DNA of 64,000 bases from Nitrobacter vulgaris (GTDB taxonomy: Bacteria > Pseudomonadota > Alphaproteobacteria > Rhizobiales > Xanthobacteraceae), in contig NZ_MWPQ01000039.1 in assembly GCF_002028545.1 (NCBI RefSeq), positions 97,973 through 161,972 on the forward strand, in the 5' to 3' direction. The notes under the pieces were generated by a model. It was not told where the DNA came from. It was given only the letters and a program-made list of their open reading frames with translations, and did no database searches. Below are positions 37,367-47,156 of the stretch, one piece after another. Position numbers and translations under genes: made by a program. The stretch's first letter is position 1. Every line of letters begins with the position of its first letter.

Positions 37367-40300
37367 CTACTCCGCTGCATCCTCCAACTCGTCCTCCTCG
37401 CTTGCCCTGATACTTCCCGCCTTTGCCAATCCCAGTTGAACCTCATCCTCGTGGCGCTCGGCGTTGAGCTTGAGGAGGCGGGCGAGCACCTCGTCGCGGA
37501 CGTCGGACGGCCAAAAGAGCCGGCCCTGATAGGTGTGATCGTCCTCGGTTTCCTCGGTCAGGAATTGCGGTTGAGCGCGGTCGGCGAGGTCGTCCCAACC
37601 ATAGGCGCGCAGCACAGCTCGATCCATGTCGGCATGGAGTTCGCGCAGGCGCACGATGCCGGTCGACGTCCCGTTTGCGTCGTGGAAGCGGTTGTAGGTC
37701 TTAGTCATCCCCTCGTTGCGGGCGACCATGAACTGAGCGCGGAAGTCGTGGTAGGCCTGTCCAGCGAGACCAAGTGCTTCGTCGTTGGTGTAGCCAACCG
37801 GGAATGGGAAAGTACGAAAACAGTCTGTGGGGCCATATCGAAGTGTCTGTCCAAGCGTAGATGAAAAATATCTCGCCCAGTTTTCATGGAGACGTGACTG
37901 CAGCACAGAGAACATTTGCTGACTTGGGTTTGTTATCACAACGACGGTATCAGCGAATATTGTTTCCGATGGCAGAAAGGCAAAGGCAACGTGTGCTGTG
38001 ACGCGAGATATACCCAAGACATATTCTGATTTTCGCGCCGCTTCATATAAAGCAAACTGTGGTTCTCCGAAGCGCCACCATTTGTCCCTATATACGCCCC
38101 GCTTCAATTGATCCCGAACTGGTTTGACTTTCTCCCGCGCGATTTCCATCAGCTCAGGATATTCGAGGAGCGCATCCTCTTCAGAAAGATCGCTAAGGTC
38201 GAATGCGAATCTATGTGAAGCCTGCCTGGGATCAGTGTTCACCTCCTCGCCACCAAGGTAGGGATGTATTCTGGTCGAAAGGATCGGTCGCGCTGAGGTC
38301 ATTCTCTCAAGATCAGCTATGGACGATGACTGGCCACGATCTGGATTTGAATCGTCAAACGTGAACCCCATGCCCAATAGAATCGAGCCAATGAACGACC
38401 GACCATCATTTGCGGAAATCTGGTGTGGTGAAGAATCATAATCTCCGCTGACCAAATAGGCAGAGACACGATGAACTGGCTTGCCATCAAGAAACGCCTG
38501 CCGTTCCGATCCTTTAATTATATTAAGTTCAGAGACAATTACAGCAGCGTCGCCAGGCCATCTCTTCCGCCGGATTGCTCGAAATATACGGCCTCCATTT
38601 CTCAATATTACTGAAATGCTTCCCTCTCTCGTATCGCCCTGCTGAATTGTACTGGTTGCAATCAGGCCAAGAGCACCTTCATGACGAAGGAGATCGAATG
38701 ATCTAAGGAAGAATTGGCCAACAAGGTCCGTATTTTTGTTGGTTTCGCTGTGAGTAAATGAAAGCCACTCGGGGTACTTGTCGCCCAACTCTGTGGAGAT
38801 TCGTTTGCCCCCCAAGAAGGGGGGATTCCCCACCATCGCATCAAACCCCGAATTGTCGCGCGAAAACACTTCCGGGAATTCTAGCTCCCAGTGGAACGGC
38901 CGTATCGGATGCTCGCCGTGCCGTAACGTGGCAGCGACCGCAGCGAGACGATCCTCGCGTTCGTTGGTACCGGAGCCTGACAACAACTTGGCGACTTCGA
39001 CACGAGCTTCTTCGCGGGCTTTCGCCCTTTGGGCCGAGAAAAAGGCCGCGACGAGAGCGTCGCCGTACATACGCGGCTGATCCAATCTACGCTCGACAAC
39101 GCGGTGGCGTGCCTCCTGAATGGCGCGGGTCACATCGTCGGATGCGAACTGAATCTCCCGCCGTCCGGTGGTCGCCTCGTTGACGCGATCATGGACTAAC
39201 CCGCGAAAAAGCGGCGCGCTGTTCTTTGTCTCATCCCAATGCGCCGCCTCGATCTGCGCGCGCGTCAGCCCGACGAGACTGTCGCCTGATTTAATCGCGT
39301 GGTCGAGGAAGGTGAACTCATGCTCGCGCGCCAGCGTCGCCAGCCAGAGCGACAGGCGGGCGAGATCGACGGCCAGCGGATTTTTGTCGACGCCGTAGAG
39401 CGAGCGCTGGGCGACCAGGCGCCGGGCATGCAGCGCCTCGTCCTCGTCGGCGGGAATCTTTGGCTTCAGGTCCGGATGACGACCCCAGGCCTTCTCCAAT
39501 CGCTCGCCGAGCTGACGGCAGGCCTCGACGAGGAAGGCGCCGGAGCCACAGGCCGGATCGCAGACCTTGATCTCCAGCACCTGATCCGGCGTCGCCTCTA
39601 CACCGATGCGCTCGAAGGCGGCCTCCAGCGCATGGCGCACGATTGGCTCAGTGAGCGAGCGCGGGGTGTAGTGGCTACCAGAACGTCGGCGATCATCGGT
39701 CGGCTGCAAGATTGGGCTGCCGACCACCGTCACATGGCCGCCCGGCGAACCGCGCGGTTCGGCAATCACCGCCAAAGCCTCTGTCAGTTCTTGGGCCCCT
39801 TCGGCCCTTTTGATCGCCTCCAGCCGTTTTCCCGTCGGCGAGACACCTACGTCCTTAAGAAGCTTCTGGCGGTCTGCGCCCTTCTTCGCAGCCAAGGCGT
39901 CAATGTCGACGAAAACGGGCAGGTTCTTCTCGCCCTTGACCGCGATCATCCGGCCGGGCGCGCGCAACACCGTGAAGCCCATAATCGTCTCGTAGACCGA
40001 GCCGATCTGCTCAACATCGAGCGAACGGTAGGACAGCCTTTCGCGCACCCGATCGCCGGTGATGGCGCGTGCCTCGATGGTCATCAGCAATTCAAGGATT
40101 CGAAGGATCGCACCGTCGCGGATCGGCAGGACTTTCGCCGCCGTCAGCGGGTCACCCTCATCCCGGCCTTCAAGGAGAGGAAACACGTTCGGGTCGAACA
40201 GCTTTCCGCCCCGCGCGGTGATCCAGCCGGACGGATGGCCGCCATGTACCAGCCGGAACAGCGCCAGCAGCCGTCCCCAGCCGCCGACGCGTTCGTCCAT

Positions 40301-41293
40301 CGTGTCGGGATTAAGCGCACGGTCTTCGGTTAGCCGGGCATAGAGTCCACGCACCGAATAACCCTGCTCGTAGATCTCGACGGCCTCGCCTGTGCGCATG
40401 GTCGGAATCATATCGCGATCCTCGGCATAGAGCAGGAACACCAGCCGCATCAGCGTGGTGAGCAGACCCTCGTAGAGGTGATGTGGTCGCGTCGCAGCCA
40501 GATGCTCGATGCGCTCGCGGTCAGCGGCGTGGAAGGCACGCAGCAACTCGTGCAGCGCACCCAGCACCTGCTCGGCGAGTTCGGCCGACACCTTGTTCTG
40601 CGCCTCACGCGAGCGGGCGAACAATTTCGGCAGGCGGCGCGGCTCCGGCTCGGTGAACAGCCGCGCGTGGCCAAGCATCAGCTTCACGCCTGCGAGCATC
40701 GCACGACCGGCGACAGTGGCTAGGCTGCGAAGCGGAAAGGATAGCCAGCCGGAAGTCTCGCCGCGCGGCGCGTAAATGAGCCTCAGATGCGAGCGATCAA
40801 TCAGCACGCCAATGGCGACGCCGGTCTCGCGGAGCAGTCGTTCGAACTGCTGGTGCGGCGTCGCCTCCCAGCCGTCGAGCGCGCCGCGCTTGTCCGCCTC
40901 CAGATCGGTGTGAAGCTTCACGAGAACCTGGAAGGGCTCCGGATCGGTGCCGCCCAGATCGCGCACCGCCCAGTCGGGCGACAGGACCACGTCGTGCTCG
41001 TCGACCCGGGCAGCGAGTTTCGTTGGCAGTGCCGGCCCACCAGGCGCCCCGGCCACATAGCGCGCTTCCCAGCCAAGAATTCGTTCGAAGAAGACCCAGG
41101 GATCTGTCAGAACCGGTCCATCGCCGTCCGCGTCCAGGAGTTCCGCCACCGTCCGAGTATCCACTGCGGTCTGGTGCGGCGGGTTTAGGCCTTCTTCCCG
41201 GATGACATTCGGGCCGATGACCAAGCCGACAGGCCCAACGTGGTAGAGCCATTCAAGCTGCGGATCGACCTGGGTGTCGAACATGACGCTCAT
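37367..41293 (-). CDS. drmMI: DISARM N6-adenine DNA methyltransferase DrmMI
   Basis: The class 1 DISARM methylase marks host DNA. The 1308-residue product has the AdoMet motif VCDPACGSGAFLVEA (about residue 570) and the catalytic NPPF in DAMVGNPPFLGG. Long N- and C-terminal specificity-type regions flank them, as in type IIL/PglX-like enzymes. Its ATG overlaps the drmD stop (ATGA). The combination of a large N6 methylase with drmD defines class 1 DISARM. The recognition sequence cannot be read from the protein. Confidence 0.9.
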   Translation of the reverse strand: MSVMFDTQVDPQLEWLYHVGPVGLVIGPNVIREEGLNPPHQTAVDTRTVAELLDADGDGPVLTDPWVFFERILGWEARYVAGAPGGPALPTKLAARVDEHDVVLSPDWAVRDLGGTDPEPFQVLVKLHTDLEADKRGALDGWEATPHQQFERLLRETGVAIGVLIDRSHLRLIYAPRGETSGWLSFPLRSLATVAGRAMLAGVKLMLGHARLFTEPEPRRLPKLFARSREAQNKVSAELAEQVLGALHELLRAFHAADRERIEHLAATRPHHLYEGLLTTLMRLVFLLYAEDRDMIPTMRTGEAVEIYEQGYSVRGLYARLTEDRALNPDTMDERVGGWGRLLALFRLVHGGHPSGWITARGGKLFDPNVFPLLEGRDEGDPLTAAKVLPIRDGAILRILELLMTIEARAITGDRVRERLSYRSLDVEQIGSVYETIMGFTVLRAPGRMIAVKGEKNLPVFVDIDALAAKKGADRQKLLKDVGVSPTGKRLEAIKRAEGAQELTEALAVIAEPRGSPGGHVTVVGSPILQPTDDRRRSGSHYTPRSLTEPIVRHALEAAFERIGVEATPDQVLEIKVCDPACGSGAFLVEACRQLGERLEKAWGRHPDLKPKIPADEDEALHARRLVAQRSLYGVDKNPLAVDLARLSLWLATLAREHEFTFLDHAIKSGDSLVGLTRAQIEAAHWDETKNSAPLFRGLVHDRVNEATTGRREIQFASDDVTRAIQEARHRVVERRLDQPRMYGDALVAAFFSAQRAKAREEARVEVAKLLSGSGTNEREDRLAAVAATLRHGEHPIRPFHWELEFPEVFSRDNSGFDAMVGNPPFLGGKRISTELGDKYPEWLSFTHSETNKNTDLVGQFFLRSFDLLRHEGALGLIATSTIQQGDTREGSISVILRNGGRIFRAIRRKRWPGDAAVIVSELNIIKGSERQAFLDGKPVHRVSAYLVSGDYDSSPHQISANDGRSFIGSILLGMGFTFDDSNPDRGQSSSIADLERMTSARPILSTRIHPYLGGEEVNTDPRQASHRFAFDLSDLSEEDALLEYPELMEIAREKVKPVRDQLKRGVYRDKWWRFGEPQFALYEAARKSEYVLGISRVTAHVAFAFLPSETIFADTVVVITNPSQQMFSVLQSRLHENWARYFSSTLGQTLRYGPTDCFRTFPFPVGYTNDEALGLAGQAYHDFRAQFMVARNEGMTKTYNRFHDANGTSTGIVRLRELHADMDRAVLRAYGWDDLADRAQPQFLTEETEDDHTYQGRLFWPSDVRDEVLARLLKLNAERHEDEVQLGLAKAGSIRASEEDELEDAAE

Positions 41294-44200
41294 GACAGCC
41301 TCGGCCAGAGATAAACAATACCAACCGGCTCCAATCGCTCGGCTCTGACATCATAGGAGTCGGCGACGCGCTTCGGCTCCTCCACCAGCTCCTTTTCCAA
41401 GGTGTCGAGGCGGCGCTGCCAGTGCCGACGATCCGCCTCCCGCTGGCGTCGCTCGGTCGGTTCAGTCAGGTCGAGTTCGAACTGGTCGGTGTCCTTGCCG
41501 GCCGCCGCCTTGCGAATCCTGTCGCGTTGGGCCTCCAGCAAACTCCGGAGGGCAACCGATTCCTTGATTGCTATTTCGGCCAAGTCCTTCTTCGCCGCTT
41601 TGGCAGCCGCCTTGGAACGATCCACCAGCGCCGGGCGGAGGTCAGCAAGGTCCTTCTGAACGCCTGCGAGTAGCTTTCCGACAATCTCCTGCGGCGGCAT
41701 GCTCGCGGTCCTCAGCGCCTCTTGTAACTCGGCCAGCGTGGTTTCCTCTCCCGCGGCGCCAAATGCCTTCAGTCCCTGATCCGAGCGGGCCGCCTCACTC
41801 CAAAACGCCGTCACCGGCAGGATTTCCTCGTGCAGCCGCGCTGCAGCCGGACCGAACAGGGCAAGCCGTCCGATGAGCACGACACGGGGCTGGGTGCCAG
41901 GTCCGTAGATGACGCTCGCGCGGTTCAGCCCGGCCCGGAAACCATGGGAAACAAATCGCGACAGGAGGCGGCGTACCAGGCGGTGCTCCAGATGGACGTG
42001 CACGATGCCCTCGGCATCGCGCCCGTCGGGCAGGACGGGTGCCTCGAATGTGATCGCCCTGACGGGCTTCTTGACCCGCCACTCGGCAAGCTGCTTCCGT
42101 TTCGGTGGCCGCCCTTCACGCAACTCGTCGAACAGGTCGCCCCAGGACGAATCCTTGGCAAAGATCGGCAAGCTCGGGTCCAGTTGGAACGCGCCATCGA
42201 CACCCAGGTCGGCAGCAGGCGGCAGGGGTACACCGTCCCGCGCAAGCGCGGTACGGACGACGGATTGCAGTTCATCCGGCTCGATGCCGACCCGCTCGCG
42301 GGCATGCTCCAGTTCCCGGTCGAGCACGCCGAGTTCGCGAGATAGCCGCCCGAGCCGCTTCTCCTCCTCATCGGCCATCTCGCGCCGCGCGCGGTGGACG
42401 AAGGCGTTGCCATCGTCCTTCTCGATCTCGCGCGCCATGGCGGCGGCCGAACGCCTGGTGATGCCGGTGCTCGCGAGCCTCTTGTGGATGGTGTCGCCCA
42501 AGACTTGCCCGGCCGAACCGAGCTGGTTGCGGATCGTCTCCGTCTTCCGGACGAGGGCAGCGAGAACCTGATCCTCGGCACGTTGGGCATAGACGAAGTA
42601 GCGGCAGGTCACGACCTCGGCAGGCTGCAGCTTGCGATCAATGCGGCCGTTGCGTTGCTCAAGGCGCGAGGGATTCCAAGGCAGGTCAAAATGGATGAGG
42701 TCATAGCAGCGCGTCTGCAGATTGATGCCCTCGCGTGCGGCATCGGTGCACAGCAGGACGCGCAGCGGTTCCTTGGCCGGATCGGCGTTGAAGGCGAATT
42801 TCACCTGCTCGCGCCGATCCTGGCCCGTGATGCCAGTGAAGGTGGCGATGCGTTCCTCGCCGTGGTCGGTGTCCTCGAAGACTTCCTTCAGGCGCTTTTC
42901 CAGCCAGAGCCTCGTATCCTCCCATTCGGTGAAGATGAGGAGCCTGCGGTCGTTCCACCGTCCAGGCAAGGACATCATGTTCTTCTCGATCCAGCCGATG
43001 AGCCACTCGACGCGCGCGTCGGGTTTCCGCTCGTTGCGTCGCGCGATCTCCAGCATCGCTTCAACGCGCGCGATCGCCTCGTCGAAGTTCCGGACGTCGG
43101 GAGCGATCGCGTCGGTGGCGGCTTCCGCCACCTCGTCCTCCTGCTCTTGAACTGCCTTCAACAGGTCATCTTCACTGGCGCCCTCGCTGAATTCGAACTC
43201 GGCGGGATTGTCGGCGATCAGGGAAGCCGCTGCCTCGGAGGCGGCGGTCTCGGCCTTCTCCCGATGCCGCTTCAACGTCTCGAGATGCTTTCTCAGACTT
43301 CGGGCAAATGCGGGGATCGACGAAAGCAGCCGCTGCTGCAATCCGGACATCACGAAACGAGCCTTCGCCAGCGAAGTCCCCTGCAGGCCGTCCTCACACC
43401 ACGACCGGTAATCCTCGAACAAATCCGACAGCACCAGCTCCGGCGTCTCCGCTGGAAGGTTGGAGAGGACGACGGGCTCGATCCGGCGCTTCGGGAACTT
43501 TGATACGTCCAGTTTCAGGAGGTCACTTTTCAGGCGCCGTACCATCACAGGTTCGAGGTCGTCGGGTTCCACCGGCACACCGCGGGTGAAGCGCTGCGGA
43601 TCGAGGATTTCCAGAAGCGAGGAGAAGCTGTTGGAGTGCCCGTTGTGCGGTGTGGCGGAGAGGAACAGACGATGCTCGAACCGCTCGGCAAGGTTTCGTA
43701 CAGCGCGGGTAAACTGGCTATCGGTGGCATAGGCCATGCCGCTGGCGGGAGCCGCATGATGCGCCTCGTCGAGGATCAGCATGGCCCGGGGCCGGAAGTT
43801 GCCAAATAGCTGTACTAGGCCGTCGGAATAGGATTCGTCCGCCAACAGGCTGTGCGAAATGATGAAGCGCGACCCCACTGACCAAGGATTCGCGGAGAAC
43901 CCGTAGTTGCGGCGGACCGCAGCCAGGTAGTCGCGATCGATGATGGTGAAGCCGAGGCCGAACTTTTGCGCCAGTTCGTCCTGCCATTGGGCCGTCATGG
44001 CTGCCGGACTCGACACGACGGCATAATCAACACGGCGGCGGAGCAGCATTTCCCTGAGAACGAGGCCAGCTTCCACTGTCTTGCCAAGGCCAACATCGTC
44101 CGCAATGAGGAGGTTCACGCGCGGCAGCCGCAGTGCCTTGGCAAGGGGCAGCAGCTGATACGGATCGAGCCGGATTCCCGCCCGGAAAGGCGCCTGGAAA

Positions 44201-44508
44201 AGATTACGGTCGGCAGCGGTCGCCGACCGCCACGTTACGGCGCGCAGGTGGGCTGAAAAGACCTCGGGATCGTCCGTCCCGCTCTCGCCAATCCGATGCC
44301 AGGCGTCATCTTCGGCGCGGCTAAGATCGAGTTCAGCTTCGAGAATGGCACGCAAACCCTCGCCCTGTGCATCGTCGTCAATGCAGGCAAGGTCAAATGC
44401 TCGCAGCGGCGCGGCCCCATCCGGGACCCCCTCCACCACCCATTCCCTTCCTCTGAGCCGAACTAGTTCCCCACCGATAAGCCCACGCACCACCTCGTCA
44501 CCAGCCAA
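41290..44508 (-). CDS. drmD: SNF2-family helicase DrmD of class 1 DISARM
   Basis: The 1072-residue protein has the SNF2 helicase motifs in order. They are ADDVGLGKTVEAG (motif I, near residue 135), ILDEAHHAAP (II), FLSATPHNG (III), CTDAAREGINLQ (V) and NPSRLEQRNGRIDR (VI). A long C-terminal region with charged coiled-coil stretches follows. Gene order drmD-drmMI with a 4-nt overlap matches class 1 DISARM. It is the first large gene of the operon; a small HTH gene lies 75 nt upstream. Confidence 0.92.
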   Translation of the reverse strand: MAGDEVVRGLIGGELVRLRGREWVVEGVPDGAAPLRAFDLACIDDDAQGEGLRAILEAELDLSRAEDDAWHRIGESGTDDPEVFSAHLRAVTWRSATAADRNLFQAPFRAGIRLDPYQLLPLAKALRLPRVNLLIADDVGLGKTVEAGLVLREMLLRRRVDYAVVSSPAAMTAQWQDELAQKFGLGFTIIDRDYLAAVRRNYGFSANPWSVGSRFIISHSLLADESYSDGLVQLFGNFRPRAMLILDEAHHAAPASGMAYATDSQFTRAVRNLAERFEHRLFLSATPHNGHSNSFSSLLEILDPQRFTRGVPVEPDDLEPVMVRRLKSDLLKLDVSKFPKRRIEPVVLSNLPAETPELVLSDLFEDYRSWCEDGLQGTSLAKARFVMSGLQQRLLSSIPAFARSLRKHLETLKRHREKAETAASEAAASLIADNPAEFEFSEGASEDDLLKAVQEQEDEVAEAATDAIAPDVRNFDEAIARVEAMLEIARRNERKPDARVEWLIGWIEKNMMSLPGRWNDRRLLIFTEWEDTRLWLEKRLKEVFEDTDHGEERIATFTGITGQDRREQVKFAFNADPAKEPLRVLLCTDAAREGINLQTRCYDLIHFDLPWNPSRLEQRNGRIDRKLQPAEVVTCRYFVYAQRAEDQVLAALVRKTETIRNQLGSAGQVLGDTIHKRLASTGITRRSAAAMAREIEKDDGNAFVHRARREMADEEEKRLGRLSRELGVLDRELEHARERVGIEPDELQSVVRTALARDGVPLPPAADLGVDGAFQLDPSLPIFAKDSSWGDLFDELREGRPPKRKQLAEWRVKKPVRAITFEAPVLPDGRDAEGIVHVHLEHRLVRRLLSRFVSHGFRAGLNRASVIYGPGTQPRVVLIGRLALFGPAAARLHEEILPVTAFWSEAARSDQGLKAFGAAGEETTLAELQEALRTASMPPQEIVGKLLAGVQKDLADLRPALVDRSKAAAKAAKKDLAEIAIKESVALRSLLEAQRDRIRKAAAGKDTDQFELDLTEPTERRQREADRRHWQRRLDTLEKELVEEPKRVADSYDVRAERLEPVGIVYLWPRLS

Positions 44509-44583
44509 GACACCAACCCCAAAGATTCCAACCCTCTGCGATTTCTAACAGAATGCGGGGCGATTTCACCCTTCGGAATCGTC

Positions 44584-44808
44584 TCAGGAGTCCTTGCTGA
44601 TCGCTTCTCTGGCCTTCTTTAGAACTCGGAAGACCGATTGGTTACTGAGTCCTAGCTTCTTCGCTATTCGCGCTTGCGAAATGCCTTCGGATTGCAGTGC
44701 TATTATTAGGCTAGCTTGCCGTTGAGCCTGTGTCTGCCGTCTGAGATCGGATCGTAAGATATTGACATTCCAATATAATTCTTGGTTCTCAGTTCTGTTC
44801 CGCTTCAC
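44584..44808 (-). CDS. small helix-turn-helix protein upstream of drmD
   Basis: From a GTG at 44808 the frame encodes 74 residues: a polar N-terminus (SDLRRQTQAQRQASL) and a clear helix-turn-helix (EGISQARIAKKLGLSNQSVF), then a basic tail. It lies 75 nt before drmD on the same strand and could be an operon regulator. The ribosome-binding site is weak and the N-terminus may be a remnant of a longer protein such as a resolvase C-terminus. Confidence 0.55.
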   Translation of the reverse strand: MKRNRTENQELYWNVNILRSDLRRQTQAQRQASLIIALQSEGISQARIAKKLGLSNQSVFRVLKKAREAISKDS

Positions 44809-45195
44809 CCGCCAATCAATGTTTTATGCAGGTTTCCTGCAATATTCTTCGCAAAATACTCCCGCATATGGCGCGGTTGCCGCCAATAGAAGCGATTTCG
44901 GCCAGCACAAAACCCGGCACAGTGTGTTTCGATCCGTTCGCTCTATGATCAGACATGCTCATCACCAACCACCCCGTCCGAAAGCTCGGCCGCCAGCCAT
45001 TCCGGCGAATCCCCTTCGCGCATTTTCGCGATGTAGAATCTGACGCCCTGCTGTCCCTCGAGCGCGACCTGAGATTTGTGCCTACGCCCTGTCCCAGGCG
45101 GGATGAGCAAGGGCCCTGGCGAAGGAGCTGGGCCGCCAGAATGCGCTTCGGTTCGAGGCGCGCCGCCTCTATCGGGAGCCTGATCTAAGGCGAGC
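44809..45195. other. intergenic stretch, possible coding relics
   Basis: About 390 nt. A minus frame at 44949-45236 and a plus frame at 44955-45188 overlap fully, and neither has a good start signal. The plus strand around 45105-45190 reads ELGRQNALRFEARRLYREP in an open stretch, suggesting decayed coding sequence. Nothing can be assigned. Confidence 0.35.
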
Positions 45196-45393
45196 TCATC
45201 TCTGCGGTTGCGTTTGCGTTGGGCTATTCGGCGCATTCTCGCCGGATTTCGGTGGCGTGCCGCGCCCGGTGAAGACTGAGAGACTGAGTAGCATCACGAG
45301 CACTACACCTCCGATAACCCAGCCGATCGTGGTGTTGTTGACGCGCCTTATATGGTCCTTCCCCCTGGAGGGATTGTCATTTGGGGATGCCAT
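45196..45393 (-). CDS. small single-pass membrane protein
   Basis: The 65-residue frame starts MASPNDNPSRGKDHIRRVNN and has one membrane segment (TIGWVIGGVVLVMLLSLSVF), then a polar Pro/Gln/Thr-rich tail. GGAG lies about 10 nt before the ATG. Small proteins of this layout are common in Bradyrhizobium relatives. Function is unknown. Confidence 0.55.
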   Translation of the reverse strand: MASPNDNPSRGKDHIRRVNNTTIGWVIGGVVLVMLLSLSVFTGRGTPPKSGENAPNSPTQTQPQR

Positions 45394-45612
45394 GTTGCCT
45401 GCACTCCATGCCTGTCTAGGAACTACAACCGCACAGGGTTTTCGCAGTTCCTGATGTAGCCCCCGCGCTCGGGCGATAGGGTGTGCGGCGCTCAGGCCAA
45501 ATGTGGGAAAAGCGGAAGCTGGCGAGGGACAAAAAAGGTGGCCCGACTCTGCAAGAGAGCATCGGCTGTCACTATATGTTCAGCCGTGGGGGCAATAAAA
45601 AAGGAGCTCCCT

Positions 45613-45795
45613 ATGTCCAATCAGAACGAGAAAAATCCGGACCTGCAGCAGCAGAGCCAAAGTCAAAATCCGAGCCAGCAGGCCGACGAGGACGAAATCA
45701 GGAAAGCCGAAATCAGGAAGGCCGTAAGGGCAGATATGATCGACCCGAAACATCCTCACGGCCAACAAGATACTGAGTATAGCGGTGGCACCTGA
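45613..45795 (+). CDS. small hydrophilic protein of unknown function
   Basis: ATG at 45613 follows AAGGAG by about 7 nt. The 60-residue product is highly polar: a Gln/Asn/Ser-rich N-terminus (LQQQSQSQNPSQQAD), then a charged helix with a duplicated (I)RKAE(I)RKA element, and an His/Pro-rich end. It is probably disordered. No family is recognised. Confidence 0.5.
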   Translation: MSNQNEKNPDLQQQSQSQNPSQQADEDEIRKAEIRKAVRADMIDPKHPHGQQDTEYSGGT

Positions 45796-45898
45796 TCGGG
45801 CCGAGCATCGCCGGGTGGCCCGCTGTACGCTTCTGGACTCGGCATCTCGCCTGTACCCGCTTGTATTGGTCCCTTGCTTTGTCGAAATAGCCGACCCG

Positions 45899-46284
45899 TT
45901 ACGGGGACGGCAATGACGCACCGGGTACGATGACGCCGTCGACGATCGTCGCGGCGCGAACGTTGACCCACTTGTCTACGATCAGCGTGCCGCCCGTTGC
46001 CCTGATGTCGTAGTCGAAAAACTTCCACCCATCCGGTGATGGAACGAAGAAGACGTTCTCGAAGGAAATGTGCGTCGTCCCGGTGTCGGCGTAAATCGCC
46101 ATGCCACGCCCGCCGCCGTGGATAAGCACATTGGTCATACGAACTTCGCCCTGGAAGTTGTCCGCCCAAAACAAGCCCGCAGACCCGATAAAACCCGCAC
46201 CGCAATCGACGGTTCAAGCGCCATTTGCGCGGGGGATTCGAATGCGCCAACGACGGAATATTCGGAGTAATAGAGCTTTGCCAT
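45899..46284 (-). pseudogene. frameshifted gene of unknown function
   Basis: A minus-strand gene begins at ATG 46284 with GGAGG upstream (MAKLYYSEYSVVGAFESPAQ). It shifts frame near 46195 and continues as AGFIGSAGLFWADNFQGEV then MTNVLIHGGGRGMAIYADTG to the stop at 45899. Adding one base around 46200 restores a ~128-residue protein with repeated beta-strand character. It may be a real mutation or a sequencing error. Family not recognised. Confidence 0.55.
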
Positions 46285-46579
46285 AAGGGTAACCTCCGCG
46301 GGTCCGTGCCCATTTAGAATAAATGCGTCTAATAAGGAGAATCTAGCGTGTCTTACTACCGAAACGCGAAGATGAAGCGCAGCAGGTTCACCGAAGACCA
46401 AATCACCGGGATATCGCCGCAAGGATGGCGTGAGTAACGCCACCATCTACAAGTGAAGTCCGCGTGGGTCGCAAAAGCGTGATGGCGTTACGTGGTGGTT
46501 CATCGAGATTGGCGCTTGTTTCTTGATTCTAAGCGTTGCATCGAAATAACGTTTAGGTGCTCGACAGTGGAGATTTCAA

Positions 46580-47008
46580 ATGTCCCGGGGCTTTGGCGCG
46601 ATCCAACGAGCGATACTCGAGGCGTTATCGGACAAATTGATCATCACCCTCTCGACACTTGACCTCGCTCACGTCGTCAACGGCGGGGTGCGCAGCAGGT
46701 CGATGATTGCATCAGTTCATCGTGCGCTTCGAACTCTGGAAGCGGTGGGCAAAGTCGTCCGGCTCGATGGGAGATGGGCTCTCGCGTCGCGACAAAGGGA
46801 AGCTCGGAGCTTCAGGCGCAGAGGACCTGAGTCGCCTGTGCAACAGAAAAACGAACGGTTGAAATTGATCTCGAAGATTCTTGGAATGCTAGGATCGTCT
46901 CAAGACGGTGAGGTTCTGGCGGCTGCGAAAAAAGCGGAAGCCAAGCGGGTCGAGCTAGGTTTGTCTTGGGACGATATCATTCTGGGACCATCTTATTCGA
47001 TGAGTTAA
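46580..47008 (+). CDS. hypothetical protein with winged-helix-like N-terminus
   Basis: The 142-residue frame starts with ATG after GGAG. Residues 1-70 look like a winged helix (ILEALSDKLIITLSTLDLAH ... IASVHRALRTLEAVGKVVRLDGRWAL), the usual PHRAxRxLEAxG pattern of DNA-binding replication or regulatory proteins. The C-terminal third reads LAAAKKAEAKRVELGLSWDD, a helix-loop seen in several phage and island proteins. It is the last likely gene before the carboxysome cluster. Confidence 0.6.
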   Translation: MSRGFGAIQRAILEALSDKLIITLSTLDLAHVVNGGVRSRSMIASVHRALRTLEAVGKVVRLDGRWALASRQREARSFRRRGPESPVQQKNERLKLISKILGMLGSSQDGEVLAAAKKAEAKRVELGLSWDDIILGPSYSMS

Positions 47009-47156
47009 GAGCAGTGCCCTGACATACCCTCGACCGATCTTTCGCGTTAATTCGGACGAGGGAGCGTGCACGCCAGTTCATTGACTGTCGACACACGCTG
47101 AACAAGCGTCGGGCATGACTCCCGCTGCATTATTGTCGAGCGCCGCGTAGACTGTT

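Noticed and set aside
39299..40333. 344-codon plus-strand open frame
   Set aside because: It is the shadow of drmMI; the methylase motifs lie on the minus strand.
42394..43503. 369-codon plus-strand open frame
   Set aside because: It is the shadow of drmD with no recognisable domain.
44949..45236. 95-codon minus-strand frame as a gene
   Set aside because: Low-complexity content, no convincing start, and it overlaps the small membrane protein gene.
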